The notes beneath the pieces are model-generated. The model saw nothing but the letters and a program-made list of their open reading frames with translations. It ran no database searches and was not told where the DNA came from. Of a stretch of DNA of 64,000 nt, positions 51,214 through 61,196 are shown one piece after another. Position numbers and translations under genes: made by a program. Numbering within the stretch: the stretch's first letter is position 1; each line of letters opens with the position of its first letter. This DNA comes from Marinibacterium sp050389775 (GTDB taxonomy: Bacteria; Pseudomonadota; Alphaproteobacteria; Rhodobacterales; Rhodobacteraceae), in assembly GCF_050389775.1 (NCBI RefSeq), contig NZ_CP177144.1, positions 496,001 through 560,000 on the forward strand, given 5' to 3'.

Positions 51214-52143
51214 TCACTTGGCCCAATCGGCATACCACGCCCGGAACTGGGCGTACTGGGTTTCGGCAAAGGCCGCCTGCGCCGGGGTCAGGGCGTCGGT
51301 TTCGTTGAAATGCAGGGTGTATTCGGTATCGCCGTTCAGCACCATGAGATGCTTGTAATAGAGCACCAGGTCGACACCCTCGTCGAAGGTCGACAGCACC
51401 ATCAGAGCCTCTTCCAGCTCTTGCGCCTTGACCCGTGCGGCCACGTCGCCCTTGGCTGCCGCCTCGGACAGCGCGACCAGGTGCAGCACCTCGCGCGGCA
51501 GGGCATTGCCGATGCCGGTGATCGCGCCGGTGGCCCCGCAATTGACGAAACCGTGGTAAACCTGCGTGTCGACCCCGACCATCAGCGTCAGGTCGGGATT
51601 GCCCGAGGTGATGTTGGCCGCCGCATAGGACAGGTCATCCGCCCCGCCGAACTCCTTGAACCCGATCAGGTTGGGATAGGTCTTGCGCAACTCGAAGAAC
51701 AGGTCGGCGCGGGTGGCAAAGCCGTAATAGGGGCTGTTGTAGATCACCGCCGGCAGGTCCGCCGCCGCGAGAATGGCCGAGAAATGCGCCTTTTGCGCCG
51801 CCATCGACGTGCCGCGCGACAGAACGCGGGGGATCACCATCAGCCCCTTGGCCCCGACCTTGGCCGCATGGGCCGCGATGCGCACGGCCGATGCCGTGTT
51901 GATCGCCCCGGTGCCCACGATGGTCGGCACGCCGGCCTCGACCAGCGCCTCGACCCCCTGCATGCGCTGCTCGTCCGTCAGCAGCGGCCAATCCCCCATC
52001 GAGCCGCAATAGACCACCGCCGACATGCCGGCATCCACCAGTTCGCGCCCCTTGCGCGCCAACGCCGCGAAATCGGGGGCGCGGTCGGCCGTGCAGGGGG
52101 TCATCAGGGCCGGGATGGTGCCGGTGAAGATACTGTCGCTCAT
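51214..52143 (-). CDS. Pyrroline-4-hydroxy-2-carboxylate deaminase (DapA/DHDPS family)
   Basis: A 309-residue class I aldolase-fold enzyme. The Schiff-base Lys is K163 in NLIGFKEFGG, and the partner Tyr lies in YNSPYYGF (139/140). The substrate loop is CGSMGDWPLL in place of the GSTGE of true dihydrodipicolinate synthase. In the hydroxyproline pathway this family member deaminates pyrroline-4-hydroxy-2-carboxylate to alpha-ketoglutarate semialdehyde. It is the first structural gene of the Hyp operon, with GGAAAAGGA upstream of its ATG and a GntR regulator next in line. Confidence 0.87.
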   Translation of the reverse strand: MSDSIFTGTIPALMTPCTADRAPDFAALARKGRELVDAGMSAVVYCGSMGDWPLLTDEQRMQGVEALVEAGVPTIVGTGAINTASAVRIAAHAAKVGAKGLMVIPRVLSRGTSMAAQKAHFSAILAAADLPAVIYNSPYYGFATRADLFFELRKTYPNLIGFKEFGGADDLSYAAANITSGNPDLTLMVGVDTQVYHGFVNCGATGAITGIGNALPREVLHLVALSEAAAKGDVAARVKAQELEEALMVLSTFDEGVDLVLYYKHLMVLNGDTEYTLHFNETDALTPAQAAFAETQYAQFRAWYADWAK

Positions 52144-52232
52144 GCGGATGTCCTTTTCCAAAACGATGGGCCGGCCGAAGGGGAGGTGTCGGGGATGACG
52201 GCCCGGCGGTGCCAGCATGTTGTCTGCATTCA

Positions 52233-52266
52233 CGGCAAATATCATTTTGCCGACGCTCTGTCGACA
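52233..52266. promoter_or_regulatory. Operator-like palindromes upstream of the hydroxyproline operon
   Basis: CGGCAAA-N6-TTTGCCG (52233-52252) is a perfect 7-bp inverted repeat, followed by the 8-bp palindrome TGTCGACA (52259-52266). The same TGTCGACA occurs upstream of the GntR gene (53127-53134). Both lie between the deaminase start and the GntR gene end, where the Hyp promoter must be. Confidence 0.5.
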
Positions 52267-52322
52267 AACAAAATTCAGAAAAGAAAATGGCCGCGCGAAG
52301 CGGCCATTCCGGGGTGCGTCGA

Positions 52323-53045
52323 TCAGAGCGCGACGCGCGATGCGCTGCGCTTGTCGGCCGAGATATAGGATTGAATCTGCAGCACGATCTGGTCGGCATG
52401 AGCCACGGCCAGCGCGTCCGACCGGGCCACGTCGCGGTTGACGATGGCGTCGATCATGTCCTCGTGTTCGGTCACGTATTGGCGCGGCAGGTTGTCGTCG
52501 TAGGAATGGTAATACAGCCGCAGGATGCGCCGGCCCTCGTCCAGCAGGCGGGTGAACAGCCCCGTGTAATAGGGGTTGCGCCCGGCCTCGGCGATGGCCG
52601 CATGGAAATCGCGATTGGCTGCGATCATGCCCAGCACGTTGCGCTCTTCGACAAATGCGGCAAACCGGGCCTGGTGGGCGCGGATGACGGGAATGTCGTC
52701 GGCCACGTGGTTTTCCGCCGCCAGCCGGGTTGTCACCCGGTACATCAGCGTCAGCGCGTCAAAGAACGCGCCCATCTGCAGGAAGTCGATGTTGGACACG
52801 ATCGTCGTGCGGTTGGTCAGCGTGGTCAGAAGCCCGTCGGCCGCCAGCCGCACCAGCGCCTCGCGGATCGGCGTGCGCGACATCGAAAACCGCTCGGACA
52901 GCTGGGTTTCGTCGATCGGGCTGCCGGGCGCGATCTTCAGCTCGATGATCTCGTTGCGCAGGATCTCGTAGACGTGGGTGACGCCACTTCCCCGTTTGAT
53001 CGCCGGCTGCGATGCCGCATTTGAACCTTGGGCTGCTTTGGCCAT
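52323..53045 (-). CDS. GntR family (FCD domain) regulator of hydroxyproline use
   Basis: A 240-residue regulator. The winged helix is VYEILRNEIIELKIAPGSPIDETQLSERFSMSRTPIREALVRLAADGLL. The C-terminal FCD domain contains the His pattern of metal- or ligand-binding members (RDFHAAI, EHEDMIDAI, AHADQI). The start at 53045 fits GntR N-termini. It lies upstream of the Hyp genes on the same strand, with a shared TGTCGACA palindrome upstream of both, which suggests autoregulation and control of the operon by a Hyp pathway compound. Confidence 0.88.
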   Translation of the reverse strand: MAKAAQGSNAASQPAIKRGSGVTHVYEILRNEIIELKIAPGSPIDETQLSERFSMSRTPIREALVRLAADGLLTTLTNRTTIVSNIDFLQMGAFFDALTLMYRVTTRLAAENHVADDIPVIRAHQARFAAFVEERNVLGMIAANRDFHAAIAEAGRNPYYTGLFTRLLDEGRRILRLYYHSYDDNLPRQYVTEHEDMIDAIVNRDVARSDALAVAHADQIVLQIQSYISADKRSASRVAL

Positions 53046-53126
53046 GCTGTCTCTCTTCGTGGGATCGGACGGGACCACATTGTAAGAACTTTCTCCCCGC
53101 ATCCAGAATATTCGCAGTATCCATTT

Positions 53127-53150
53127 TGTCGACACCAAAGATATTGTCGG
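53127..53150. promoter_or_regulatory. GntR-type operator upstream of the regulator gene
   Basis: TGTCGACA (53127-53134) followed at 11 bases by the half-site TTGTCGG (53144-53150), in the divergent region between the GntR and LacI genes. The palindrome is identical to that at 52259. Confidence 0.45.
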
Positions 53151-53232
53151 ACCAATGGGGTTTTGCGGGGCCCGGCGGGCCCGCCTGGCAGGTAAAATGG
53201 AATCAGGTTGACATTCGGTCAGGTGATTCATA

Positions 53233-53248
53233 AAACGATTTACGTAAA
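53233..53248. promoter_or_regulatory. Probable LacI operator upstream of lacI-type gene
   Basis: AAACGATTTACGTAAA contains the 10-bp palindrome TTTACGTAAA with the central CG usual for LacI-family sites, and is followed by another AACGATT. A near-identical 16-mer (15 of 16) overlaps the first codons of the binding-protein gene at 54351. Confidence 0.5.
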
Positions 53249-53309
53249 ACGATTAAAGTTTGCATCAGAGGCCTCACCGGAGGCCGGACCAGTTCTTTGG
53301 GAGGGGAAT

Positions 53310-54296
53310 GTGGCCGTCACGATCAAGCAAGTCGCCGAATATGCCGGCGTGTCGGCCGCCACCGTGTCCAACGTGCTCAGCGATTCCAAATCGGTGCGCG
53401 AAGAGTCGCGGCGCAAGGTGATGGCCGCGGTCAAGGCATTGAACTACAAGGCCAATCCGGCGGCCTCGCTGCTGCGCTCGGGCCGGTCCAACGTGATCGG
53501 CGCCGTGGTGCCCAACCTGCAGAACCCGTTCTTCGCCGCCATGCTGGCCGCCATCGAACGCCATTGCGGCGATGACGGGTACGAGCTGATCGTGGCCTCG
53601 TCCAACGACAATGAAACAACCGAAACCGCGCGCATCCGCTCGCTGCTGACCTGGCGGCCGGCCGGGCTGTTCGTCGTACCCTGCAGCCGCAACTTTCCCA
53701 GCCTCGACCTGGTGACCGGGGCCGATGTGCCGCTGGTCCTGGCCGACCGGGCGGCCAGCCAGCGCGGGGCGGATTTCGTCGAGATCGACAACCGGCTGGC
53801 CGGGCGCATGACGGCGGAAAAGCTCAGGGAACTGGGCCATTCCCGCGTCGCGGCCTTTGCGCCATCCTTCGATGTCGACAACATCCGCGAGCGGCTGGCC
53901 GGGCTGACCGAAACCCTGGGCACACCCCTGCGCCAGATCGCCATCGGGCGCGAACAGGACCGGCTGGACGTGGCCGATGTCGCCGCCCTGTGGGAAGACG
54001 ATTGCACCGCCGCCGTGGCGCTGACCAACTCGGCTACGCTGATGGCCCTGGCCGCCCTGCGCCACCTGGGCCGCACGGTGCCCGACGACGTGTCGCTGAT
54101 CGGTTTCGACGATTACGATTGGATGGCCGTCGCCGCCCCGTCGATCACCGCCATCCGGCAACCTGTCCGCGAAATGGCCCAGGTGGCCTGGGACAGCCTG
54201 CGCAAGCGCATCAAGGGCGGCGCCGCACTGAACACCCATACCATGCATCAGCCCGAGCTGATCATCCGCGAATCCACCGCGCCTGCCTCGCGTTGA
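53310..54296 (+). CDS. LacI family transcriptional regulator
   Basis: A 328-residue repressor. The LacI DNA-binding domain is VTIKQVAEYAGVSAATVSNVLSDSKSVREESRRKVMAAVKALNYKANPAA, including the hinge region. The periplasmic-binding-like effector domain follows (GAVVPNLQNPFFAAMLAAIE, LIGFDDYDWMAVAAPSITAIRQP). The start is GTG at 53310 with GGGAGG just upstream; the frame is open further but out of register with the family start. It lies at the head of the polyol operon and is divergent from the GntR gene. Confidence 0.92.
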   Translation: MAVTIKQVAEYAGVSAATVSNVLSDSKSVREESRRKVMAAVKALNYKANPAASLLRSGRSNVIGAVVPNLQNPFFAAMLAAIERHCGDDGYELIVASSNDNETTETARIRSLLTWRPAGLFVVPCSRNFPSLDLVTGADVPLVLADRAASQRGADFVEIDNRLAGRMTAEKLRELGHSRVAAFAPSFDVDNIRERLAGLTETLGTPLRQIAIGREQDRLDVADVAALWEDDCTAAVALTNSATLMALAALRHLGRTVPDDVSLIGFDDYDWMAVAAPSITAIRQPVREMAQVAWDSLRKRIKGGAALNTHTMHQPELIIRESTAPASR

Positions 54297-54347
54297 GGTC
54301 GGCCCGTACCACCGGGGGGCCTGCCCCTCATTTTTTTGGGAGGAAAT

Positions 54348-55682
54348 ATGAAACGATTTACGCAAATGGCGATCGGTACGGCCCTGACGGCCTGTTCCGC
54401 CACCGCCCTGATGGCCCAGGATGTCGACTGGACGTCGGAACTGGGCAGCCACGAGGGCACCGATCTGGTGATTTCTACCATCACCGACCCGTTCATCGAT
54501 TCGATGAAATCCACCGTGCCGGGCTTTACCGAGCTGACCGGGGCCGGCGTGGCCGTCGACGGCTTTGGCTATGACGCGCTGCACGACCGCCAGCTGCTGG
54601 GCTGTTCCCAGCGCGACGGCAGCACCGACGTGCTGGTCATCGACGGCATCTGGATGGGCGAATTCGTCGAGGCCGGCTGCCTCGAACCGCTCGACGCGCG
54701 GATGGCCGAGGTCGAGGACAGCTTTGCCTGGGACGATTTCGTGGCCGACGGCGCGGCCCAGGCCAGCTGGGACGGCACGCGCTATTGCGCGCCGATCGGC
54801 ATCTATTACGGCCTGCTGTTCTATCGCACCGACCTGTTCGAAGCGGCCGGGATGAAGGTGCCCGAAACCTTCGAAGAGCTGAAACAGGCTGCCGATTTCT
54901 TCACCGACAACCCGGATTTCCCGGATGTCTACGGCTATGCGATGAACAACCAGCGCGGCGCGGCGGCCGGGCAGCAATATTTCGAATGGGCCTTTTCGGC
55001 CGGCGTGTCGCCCTGGGCGTCCAACACCGTGGGGGCCAAAGACCCCTATGCCGACCTGACCCCGACGATGAACAACGAAGGCTCGGTGGCCCTGGTCCAG
55101 TTCTTCAAGGACATGACGTCCTATGGCCCGCCGGGCGTCGAAAGCTATGCCTGGGACGAACGGGCGACGGGCTTTGCCAACGGGTCGCTGGCCATGATCA
55201 ACGACTGGTCGGTGCGCGCCCAGATCGCCAATGACCCGGCCACCAGCCAGATCGCCGGCAAGTTCGCCGCCGCGCTGATGCCCCATGCCGAGGGCGCCGA
55301 CACGATTTCGCCCGTCGGCGGCTGGGTGATGTGCATGAACGCCCATTCCGAGCAGAAGGACGCGGCCTGGGACCTGATCCGCTGGTTCTCCAGCCCCGGG
55401 GCCCACAAGGAATTCGTCCTGGACGGCGGCCCGCCCAGCCGGGTGTCGGCCATGGAAGACGCCGACATCCAGGCCAAGTGGCCCTGGACCGTGCAGCTGA
55501 ACGAGGCCCGCCAGACCGCCTGGTCCGAAGGCCGGCCGCGCCATGCGCTGACCTTCCAGCTGATCGACGAGACCGGGATCGAGGTGAACCGGGCGATCAT
55601 CGGCGAGAAGTCCCCGCAAGAGGCCATGGATGACGCCAATGCCCAGGCGCAAAAGATGCTGGCCCGCGGCGGCTTGCTCTGA
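54348..55682 (+). CDS. ABC sugar/polyol-binding protein (family 1)
   Basis: A 444-residue periplasmic receptor. Signal peptide: about MKRFTQMAIGTALTACSATALMA, before QDVDWTSE. The SBP_bac_1 core is visible in DVLVIDGIWMGEFVEAGCLEPLD, GLLFYRTDLFEAAGMKVPETF and FANGSLAMINDWSV. The length and sequence type resemble polyol (sorbitol/mannitol-like) receptors. GGAGG lies 6 bases from the ATG at 54348. Codons 2-6 overlap a sequence nearly identical to the putative LacI operator. First gene of the transport and catabolic operon. Confidence 0.92.
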   Translation: MKRFTQMAIGTALTACSATALMAQDVDWTSELGSHEGTDLVISTITDPFIDSMKSTVPGFTELTGAGVAVDGFGYDALHDRQLLGCSQRDGSTDVLVIDGIWMGEFVEAGCLEPLDARMAEVEDSFAWDDFVADGAAQASWDGTRYCAPIGIYYGLLFYRTDLFEAAGMKVPETFEELKQAADFFTDNPDFPDVYGYAMNNQRGAAAGQQYFEWAFSAGVSPWASNTVGAKDPYADLTPTMNNEGSVALVQFFKDMTSYGPPGVESYAWDERATGFANGSLAMINDWSVRAQIANDPATSQIAGKFAAALMPHAEGADTISPVGGWVMCMNAHSEQKDAAWDLIRWFSSPGAHKEFVLDGGPPSRVSAMEDADIQAKWPWTVQLNEARQTAWSEGRPRHALTFQLIDETGIEVNRAIIGEKSPQEAMDDANAQAQKMLARGGLL

Positions 55683-55784
55683 CCTCGACCGGCTGACCGG
55701 CCGACGCGACCGGCGGGGCCGCTCCCCGTGCCCCGCCGGCCTGATCCCGACATCCCCGACGACACGACTTTCAAGGAGAGCCCC

Positions 55785-56765
55785 ATGTCTCTCGGCAATG
55801 CCAGCCAGCCCATGGATGGCCAGGATAGCGCCACCCCCCGCGCGCCCGACGGCCCCGCCCGCGAGGCGATGCGCCCGGGCCGCAAACGCTGGTGGTCGCG
55901 CGACAGCGTGCAGGAACCGGCCTTCCTGTGGCCTTCGCTGCTGTTCCTGCTGTGCCTGACCCTGTTTCCCTTTGTCTACTCGGTCTGGCTCAGCCTGCAT
56001 TACGTGCGCCTGACCCGGCTGGACAACAAGGTCTTTGCCGGCGTCCAGAACTACCTCGATCTCTTCGCCGACGAGATCTTCATGAGCGCCATCCGCAACA
56101 CCCTGATGCTGGCCGGGGCGACCCTGACCATCGAGCTGATCCTGGGTTTTGCCATTGCCAAGGTGTTCTATGAACTGGCGCACCGGCCCTGGGTCAATTC
56201 CCTGCGCTCGGCCTACCTGGTGCCCATGATGGTCACCCCGATCACCATCGGCGTCATCGCCAATTACGTCATGAACCCCCAGCTGGGCATCCTGAACCAG
56301 ATGCTGGGCTCGCTGGGCATCGACCCGGTGGCCTGGTTCGGCGATCCGCTGATGGCCAAGCTGTCGATCCTGCTGATCAACGTCTGGCAATGGACGCCCT
56401 TCGTCGCCGTCCTGCTGCTGGCCGGGTTGATGTCGATCCGCCACGACGTGCTTGAAGCCGCCCGGGTCGACGGCGCCCGCTGGTATCACATCATGGCCTA
56501 TATCGAGATCCCGTCGATCCTGCCCATCGCGCTGCTGGCCGTGATCCTGCGCCTGATCGAGATCCTGCGCTTCTTCGACATCGTCTACATCACCACCCGG
56601 GGCGGGCCGAGCGATGCGACCATGGTCATGACCCTGTTCACCTACCAGCAGGATTTCCAGTACTTCCAGGTCGGGCTGGGATCGGCCTCGGCCGTCATCA
56701 TCCTGGCCATGTCCATCGTCATCACGACCTTCGCCGTGGCCCTCCTGCGGAGGATCGAACAATGA
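55785..56765 (+). CDS. ABC sugar/polyol permease 1
   Basis: A 326-residue permease. A hydrophilic N-terminal tail of about 45 residues precedes six helices that begin EPAFLWPSLLFLLCLTLFP. The EAA loop reads EAARVDGARWYHIMAYI, and YITTRGGPSDATMVMT is the typical late motif. AAGGAGAG precedes the ATG at 55785. It overlaps permease 2 by ATGA. Confidence 0.93.
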   Translation: MSLGNASQPMDGQDSATPRAPDGPAREAMRPGRKRWWSRDSVQEPAFLWPSLLFLLCLTLFPFVYSVWLSLHYVRLTRLDNKVFAGVQNYLDLFADEIFMSAIRNTLMLAGATLTIELILGFAIAKVFYELAHRPWVNSLRSAYLVPMMVTPITIGVIANYVMNPQLGILNQMLGSLGIDPVAWFGDPLMAKLSILLINVWQWTPFVAVLLLAGLMSIRHDVLEAARVDGARWYHIMAYIEIPSILPIALLAVILRLIEILRFFDIVYITTRGGPSDATMVMTLFTYQQDFQYFQVGLGSASAVIILAMSIVITTFAVALLRRIEQ

Positions 56766-57583
56766 GACGCGCCGCGTGGAAAGACGGCCTGCTGATCCTG
56801 GTGGCGCTCGGCGTGACCTTCCTGTCGCTGGCCCCGCTGCTGTGGATGTTCCTCGGCGCCTTCAAGACCACGGCCGAGATGATCGCCGTGCCGCCGGTCT
56901 GGGCCGTGGATTTCAGCTATCTCCAGAACTTCCGCGATCTCTTTGCCGAGTTCTGGCCGAACATGCGCAATTCGCTGATCGTGACCCTGGGCACCACGGC
57001 GCTGGCCCTGGTTCTGGCCCTGCCCGTGGCCTTTGCCCTGGTCAATTTCCAGCTCAAGCGCCGCAATTTCCTGGCCGACTGGATCCTGTCGACCCGGATG
57101 ATGCCACCCATCGCCGCTGCCGTGCCGCTGTTCATCATCTTCAACGGCTTCGGCATCCTCGACAGCATCCCGGCCCTGATCATCGCCTATGCCGGGTTCA
57201 ACATGCCCTTTGCCATCTGGGTGTCGATGTCCTTCCTCAAGCAGGTGCCCCGTGAGCTGATCGAGGCCGCCCGGCTGGAAGGCTGTTCCTGGTTCCAGAT
57301 CCTGACCCTGATCGCCCTGCCGCTCAGCCTGTCTGGCATCGCCGTGGTGGCCACCTTCGTCTTCATCTTTGCCTGGAACGAATTCCTGCTGGCCCTGTTC
57401 CTCAGCGGCGGCAGCTCGCGGACCTTCCCGGTGACCATCTCGTCCTTCATCGGGACCGGGCGGATCTACTGGGAATACATCGCCGCGGCGACCGTCGTGC
57501 AATGCGTTCCTCCCATCATCTTCGCCTTTGCCATGCAGCGCCACATCGTGTCGGGCATGACCATGGGCGCCGTAAAGGACTGA
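56762..57583 (+). CDS. ABC sugar/polyol permease 2
   Basis: A 273-residue permease with six helices and the EAA loop EAARLEGCSWFQILTLIALP. It ends FAMQRHIVSGMTMGAVKD, the usual C-terminus of MalG-type proteins. Translationally coupled to permease 1 by a 4-base overlap, and 4 bases before the first SDR gene. Confidence 0.93.
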   Translation: MRRAAWKDGLLILVALGVTFLSLAPLLWMFLGAFKTTAEMIAVPPVWAVDFSYLQNFRDLFAEFWPNMRNSLIVTLGTTALALVLALPVAFALVNFQLKRRNFLADWILSTRMMPPIAAAVPLFIIFNGFGILDSIPALIIAYAGFNMPFAIWVSMSFLKQVPRELIEAARLEGCSWFQILTLIALPLSLSGIAVVATFVFIFAWNEFLLALFLSGGSSRTFPVTISSFIGTGRIYWEYIAAATVVQCVPPIIFAFAMQRHIVSGMTMGAVKD

Positions 57584-57587
57584 TCTC

Positions 57588-58352
57588 ATGACACTTTCCA
57601 TCAAGGACCCGGGCGCTGTCCTGATCACCGGCGCCGCGCGCGGGATCGGGGCGGCCATTGCCGAACGCTTCGGCGCCGATGGCTATCACGTCATCCTCAG
57701 CGATCTCGACCGCCAGCGCGCCGAGGCCGACACCGTCGTGGCCGCGATCCGCGACGCCGGCGGCCGCGCCGATTTCCTGCCCGGTGACGTGGGCGATCAT
57801 GCCTCGATCAAGACGCTGGTGGCCGAGGCCATCGCGCTTGCCGGCCAAATCCGCGTGCTGGTCTCGAATGCCGGCGTGCTGTCGGTCTCGTCGGTCGACG
57901 ACCTGTCCCCCGAGGAATGGGACCGGATGTATCACGTCAACATGCGCGGCACGTTCCTGGTCGCGCAGGCCATGCTGCCGCACCTGCGCCAGCAGGATCG
58001 GGCGCGGATCATCAACATGGCCTCGGTCGGCGGCAAGCGCGGGGCGCCGGGCCAGATCCACTATTGCTCGTCCAAGGCCGCGGTCATCAGCTTTACCCAG
58101 ATCCTGGCCGAAGAGGTCGCCGCCGACGGCATCACCGTCAACGCGATCTGCCCGGGGATCATCGACACCGAGATGGGGCGCAACAATTACCGCACCCCCG
58201 AAGACCTGGCCGCCGTGCATGCCAAGACCGCGCTGAAGCGGCTGGGCTATCCGCGCGACGTGGCCGGACCGGTGGCCTTCCTGGCCTCGGACGACGCGGC
58301 TTTCATCACCGGCCAGGCGATCAACGTCTGCGGCGGCATCCTCTTTCACTGA
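57588..58352 (+). CDS. Short-chain dehydrogenase (polyol/ketose), SDR 1
   Basis: A 254-residue classical SDR. The cofactor site is ITGAARGIGAAIAERFG (about 13-29), with SDLDRQ after beta 2, where the Asp favours NAD over NADP. NNAG appears as VSNAGVL. The catalytic set is S146, Y159 and K163 (HYCSSK). It follows the permease gene by 4 bases. In this operon it probably interconverts an alditol and a ketose, but the substrate is not determined. Confidence 0.88.
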   Translation: MTLSIKDPGAVLITGAARGIGAAIAERFGADGYHVILSDLDRQRAEADTVVAAIRDAGGRADFLPGDVGDHASIKTLVAEAIALAGQIRVLVSNAGVLSVSSVDDLSPEEWDRMYHVNMRGTFLVAQAMLPHLRQQDRARIINMASVGGKRGAPGQIHYCSSKAAVISFTQILAEEVAADGITVNAICPGIIDTEMGRNNYRTPEDLAAVHAKTALKRLGYPRDVAGPVAFLASDDAAFITGQAINVCGGILFH

Positions 58353-58375
58353 CCTCCTGAAGAAACGGTAACATC

Positions 58376-59275
58376 ATGAACAAGCTTGGTTTGCACGCGA
58401 ATGTCTGGGTCGCCGGCTGGAGCGAGGACGAAGCGGCCCTGGCCATCGCCAAGACCGCCGAGACCGGGTTCGACCTGATCGAGATCCCGGCGCTGGATGC
58501 CGGGCGGCTGCGCCCCGCCGAGACCCGCAAGCGGCTGGATGCCGCGGGCATCGGCTGTACCCTGTCACTGGGGCTGGACGCCGGCACCGACATCTCGTCG
58601 GGCGATCCGGCCCTGATGAAGGCCGGCGAGGACAAGCTGCGCACCACCCTGTCGGTCGCCCGCGACCTGGGCGCGACCCATGTCTGCGGCATTCTCTACA
58701 GCGCCTTCCAGAAGTACTTCGAGCCGCCCACCCAGGCCGGCATCGAAGCCTCGGCCGAGGTCATGTCCCGGGTCGCGGGCTATGCGGCCGAAAACGGCAT
58801 CACCCTGGGCATGGAAGTGGTCAACCGCTACGAATCCAACGTGCTGAACACCGCGGCCCAGGCCGTGGCCTATTGCCGGATGGTCGATGCGCCCAACGTC
58901 AAGGTGCATCTCGACGCCTACCACATGCATATCGAAGAGCCGAACCCCGTCGAGGCGATCCGGGCGACCGGGGCCGACCTGGGCTATTTCCACACCGGCG
59001 AGAGCCATCGGGGCTACATCGGCTCGGGCTCGATCGACCATGCCGGCCTGTTCCGCGCCCTGGTCGAAAGCGGCTATGACGGGCCGATCACCTACGAATC
59101 CTTCTCGTCCGAGGTTGTCGGCCAGCCGCTGACCGGCATCCTGGGCATCTGGCGCAACACCTGGACCGATGGCGAGGACCTGGCCCGCCATGCCCTGGGT
59201 TTCACCCATGCCCAGCTCAAGGCCGCGCGGGAAACCGTGCAGCGCAGCTCGGGCTTCACCGAAATGGAGGTCTGA
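58376..59275 (+). CDS. Sugar isomerase/epimerase, D-tagatose 3-epimerase family
   Basis: A 299-residue TIM-barrel enzyme (AP endonuclease 2 family). The four metal/catalytic positions E147 (LGMEVVNRYE), D180 (VHLDAYHM), H206 (YFHTGESHRG) and E241 (TYESFS) have the spacing 33-26-35. This is the same as E152, D185, H211 and E246 of the characterised D-tagatose 3-epimerase of Pseudomonas cichorii. It should epimerise free ketoses at C3. It lies between the SDR and ATPase genes of the polyol operon. Confidence 0.88.
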   Translation: MNKLGLHANVWVAGWSEDEAALAIAKTAETGFDLIEIPALDAGRLRPAETRKRLDAAGIGCTLSLGLDAGTDISSGDPALMKAGEDKLRTTLSVARDLGATHVCGILYSAFQKYFEPPTQAGIEASAEVMSRVAGYAAENGITLGMEVVNRYESNVLNTAAQAVAYCRMVDAPNVKVHLDAYHMHIEEPNPVEAIRATGADLGYFHTGESHRGYIGSGSIDHAGLFRALVESGYDGPITYESFSSEVVGQPLTGILGIWRNTWTDGEDLARHALGFTHAQLKAARETVQRSSGFTEMEV

Positions 59276-59276
59276 G

Positions 59277-60368
<1,092 letters not shown>

Positions 60369-60428
60369 CCGGCCCGCCGCCCCTCTCGGCGCGGCCCCGC
60401 GGGGCCGTGCGACAGCAAGGAACCGACC

Positions 60429-61187
60429 ATGTACATGTCGAAACTCTCCCTTTCCGGCCGGCGGGCGCTTGTCACCGGGGCGGCCCGGGGCATCGGGCTG
60501 GCCTGCGCCGAGGCCCTGGCCGAGGCCGGGGCCCACGTGATCCTGGCCGATCTCGATGGCCAGGCCGCGACCCGGGCGGCCGAAACCCTGGCCGCGCAGG
60601 GCCATGACACCGGCGCCATGGCCCTCGACGTGACCGACAGCGCGGCCGTCGATGCCGCGGCCGAAGCGGCCGGCGTGCTGGACGTGCTGGTGGCCAATGC
60701 CGGGGTCGGCCGCCTGCCCACCCCCGTCGAGGACATCACCGACGATGACTGGCTGGCCGTGCACCGGGTCAACCTGGATGGCGTGTTCTATTGCAACCGG
60801 GCCTTTGGCCGGCGGATGCTGGACCGCGGGCGCGGGGCGATCGTCAATATCGGCTCGATGTCGGGGCTGATCGTCAACCGGCCCCAGGGCCAGGCCCATT
60901 ACAACAGTTCGAAGGCCGCCGTGCACCACCTGACCAAGTCCTTCGCCGCCGAATGGGCCGGGCGCGGGCTGCGCGTCAATGCCGTCGCCCCGACCTATAT
61001 CGAAACGCCCCTGACCGCCGTGGCCCACGAGAACGGCATGGCCGCGATCTGGACCCGCGACACCCCGATGGGCCGCTTCGGCCAGGTCGACGAGGTGGCC
61101 TCGGTCGTGCATTTCCTGGCCAGCGATGCGGCCAGCCTGATGACCGGGGCCGTCGTTGTGGTCGATGGCGGGCTGACTTGCTGGTAG
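60429..61187 (+). CDS. Short-chain dehydrogenase, galactitol 2-dehydrogenase-like, SDR 2
   Basis: A 252-residue SDR with TGAARGIGLACAEAL at the cofactor site, ADLDG after beta 2 (NAD type), and catalytic S143, Y158 and K162 (HYNSSK). The stretch AIVNIGSMSGLIVNRPQ, the segment AAEWAGRGLRVNAVAP and the end VVDGGLTCW closely resemble the Rhodobacter galactitol dehydrogenase, as recalled from memory. It probably oxidises a hexitol or pentitol at C2. A second SDR in the same operon suggests two redox steps around the epimerase. Confidence 0.88.
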   Translation: MYMSKLSLSGRRALVTGAARGIGLACAEALAEAGAHVILADLDGQAATRAAETLAAQGHDTGAMALDVTDSAAVDAAAEAAGVLDVLVANAGVGRLPTPVEDITDDDWLAVHRVNLDGVFYCNRAFGRRMLDRGRGAIVNIGSMSGLIVNRPQGQAHYNSSKAAVHHLTKSFAAEWAGRGLRVNAVAPTYIETPLTAVAHENGMAAIWTRDTPMGRFGQVDEVASVVHFLASDAASLMTGAVVVVDGGLTCW

Positions 61188-61196
61188 GATCGCGCC

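Noticed and set aside
51214..52143. Annotation as dihydrodipicolinate synthase (dapA, lysine synthesis)
   Set aside because: The substrate loop differs (GSMGDW) and its operon partners are hydroxyproline enzymes, so the pyrroline deaminase role fits better.
53274..56762. Very long minus-strand open frame of 1162 codons opposite the LacI, binding-protein and permease genes
   Set aside because: It is a shadow of well-supported genes in this GC-rich DNA; the translation is His/Gln/Gly/Arg-rich with no domain signature.
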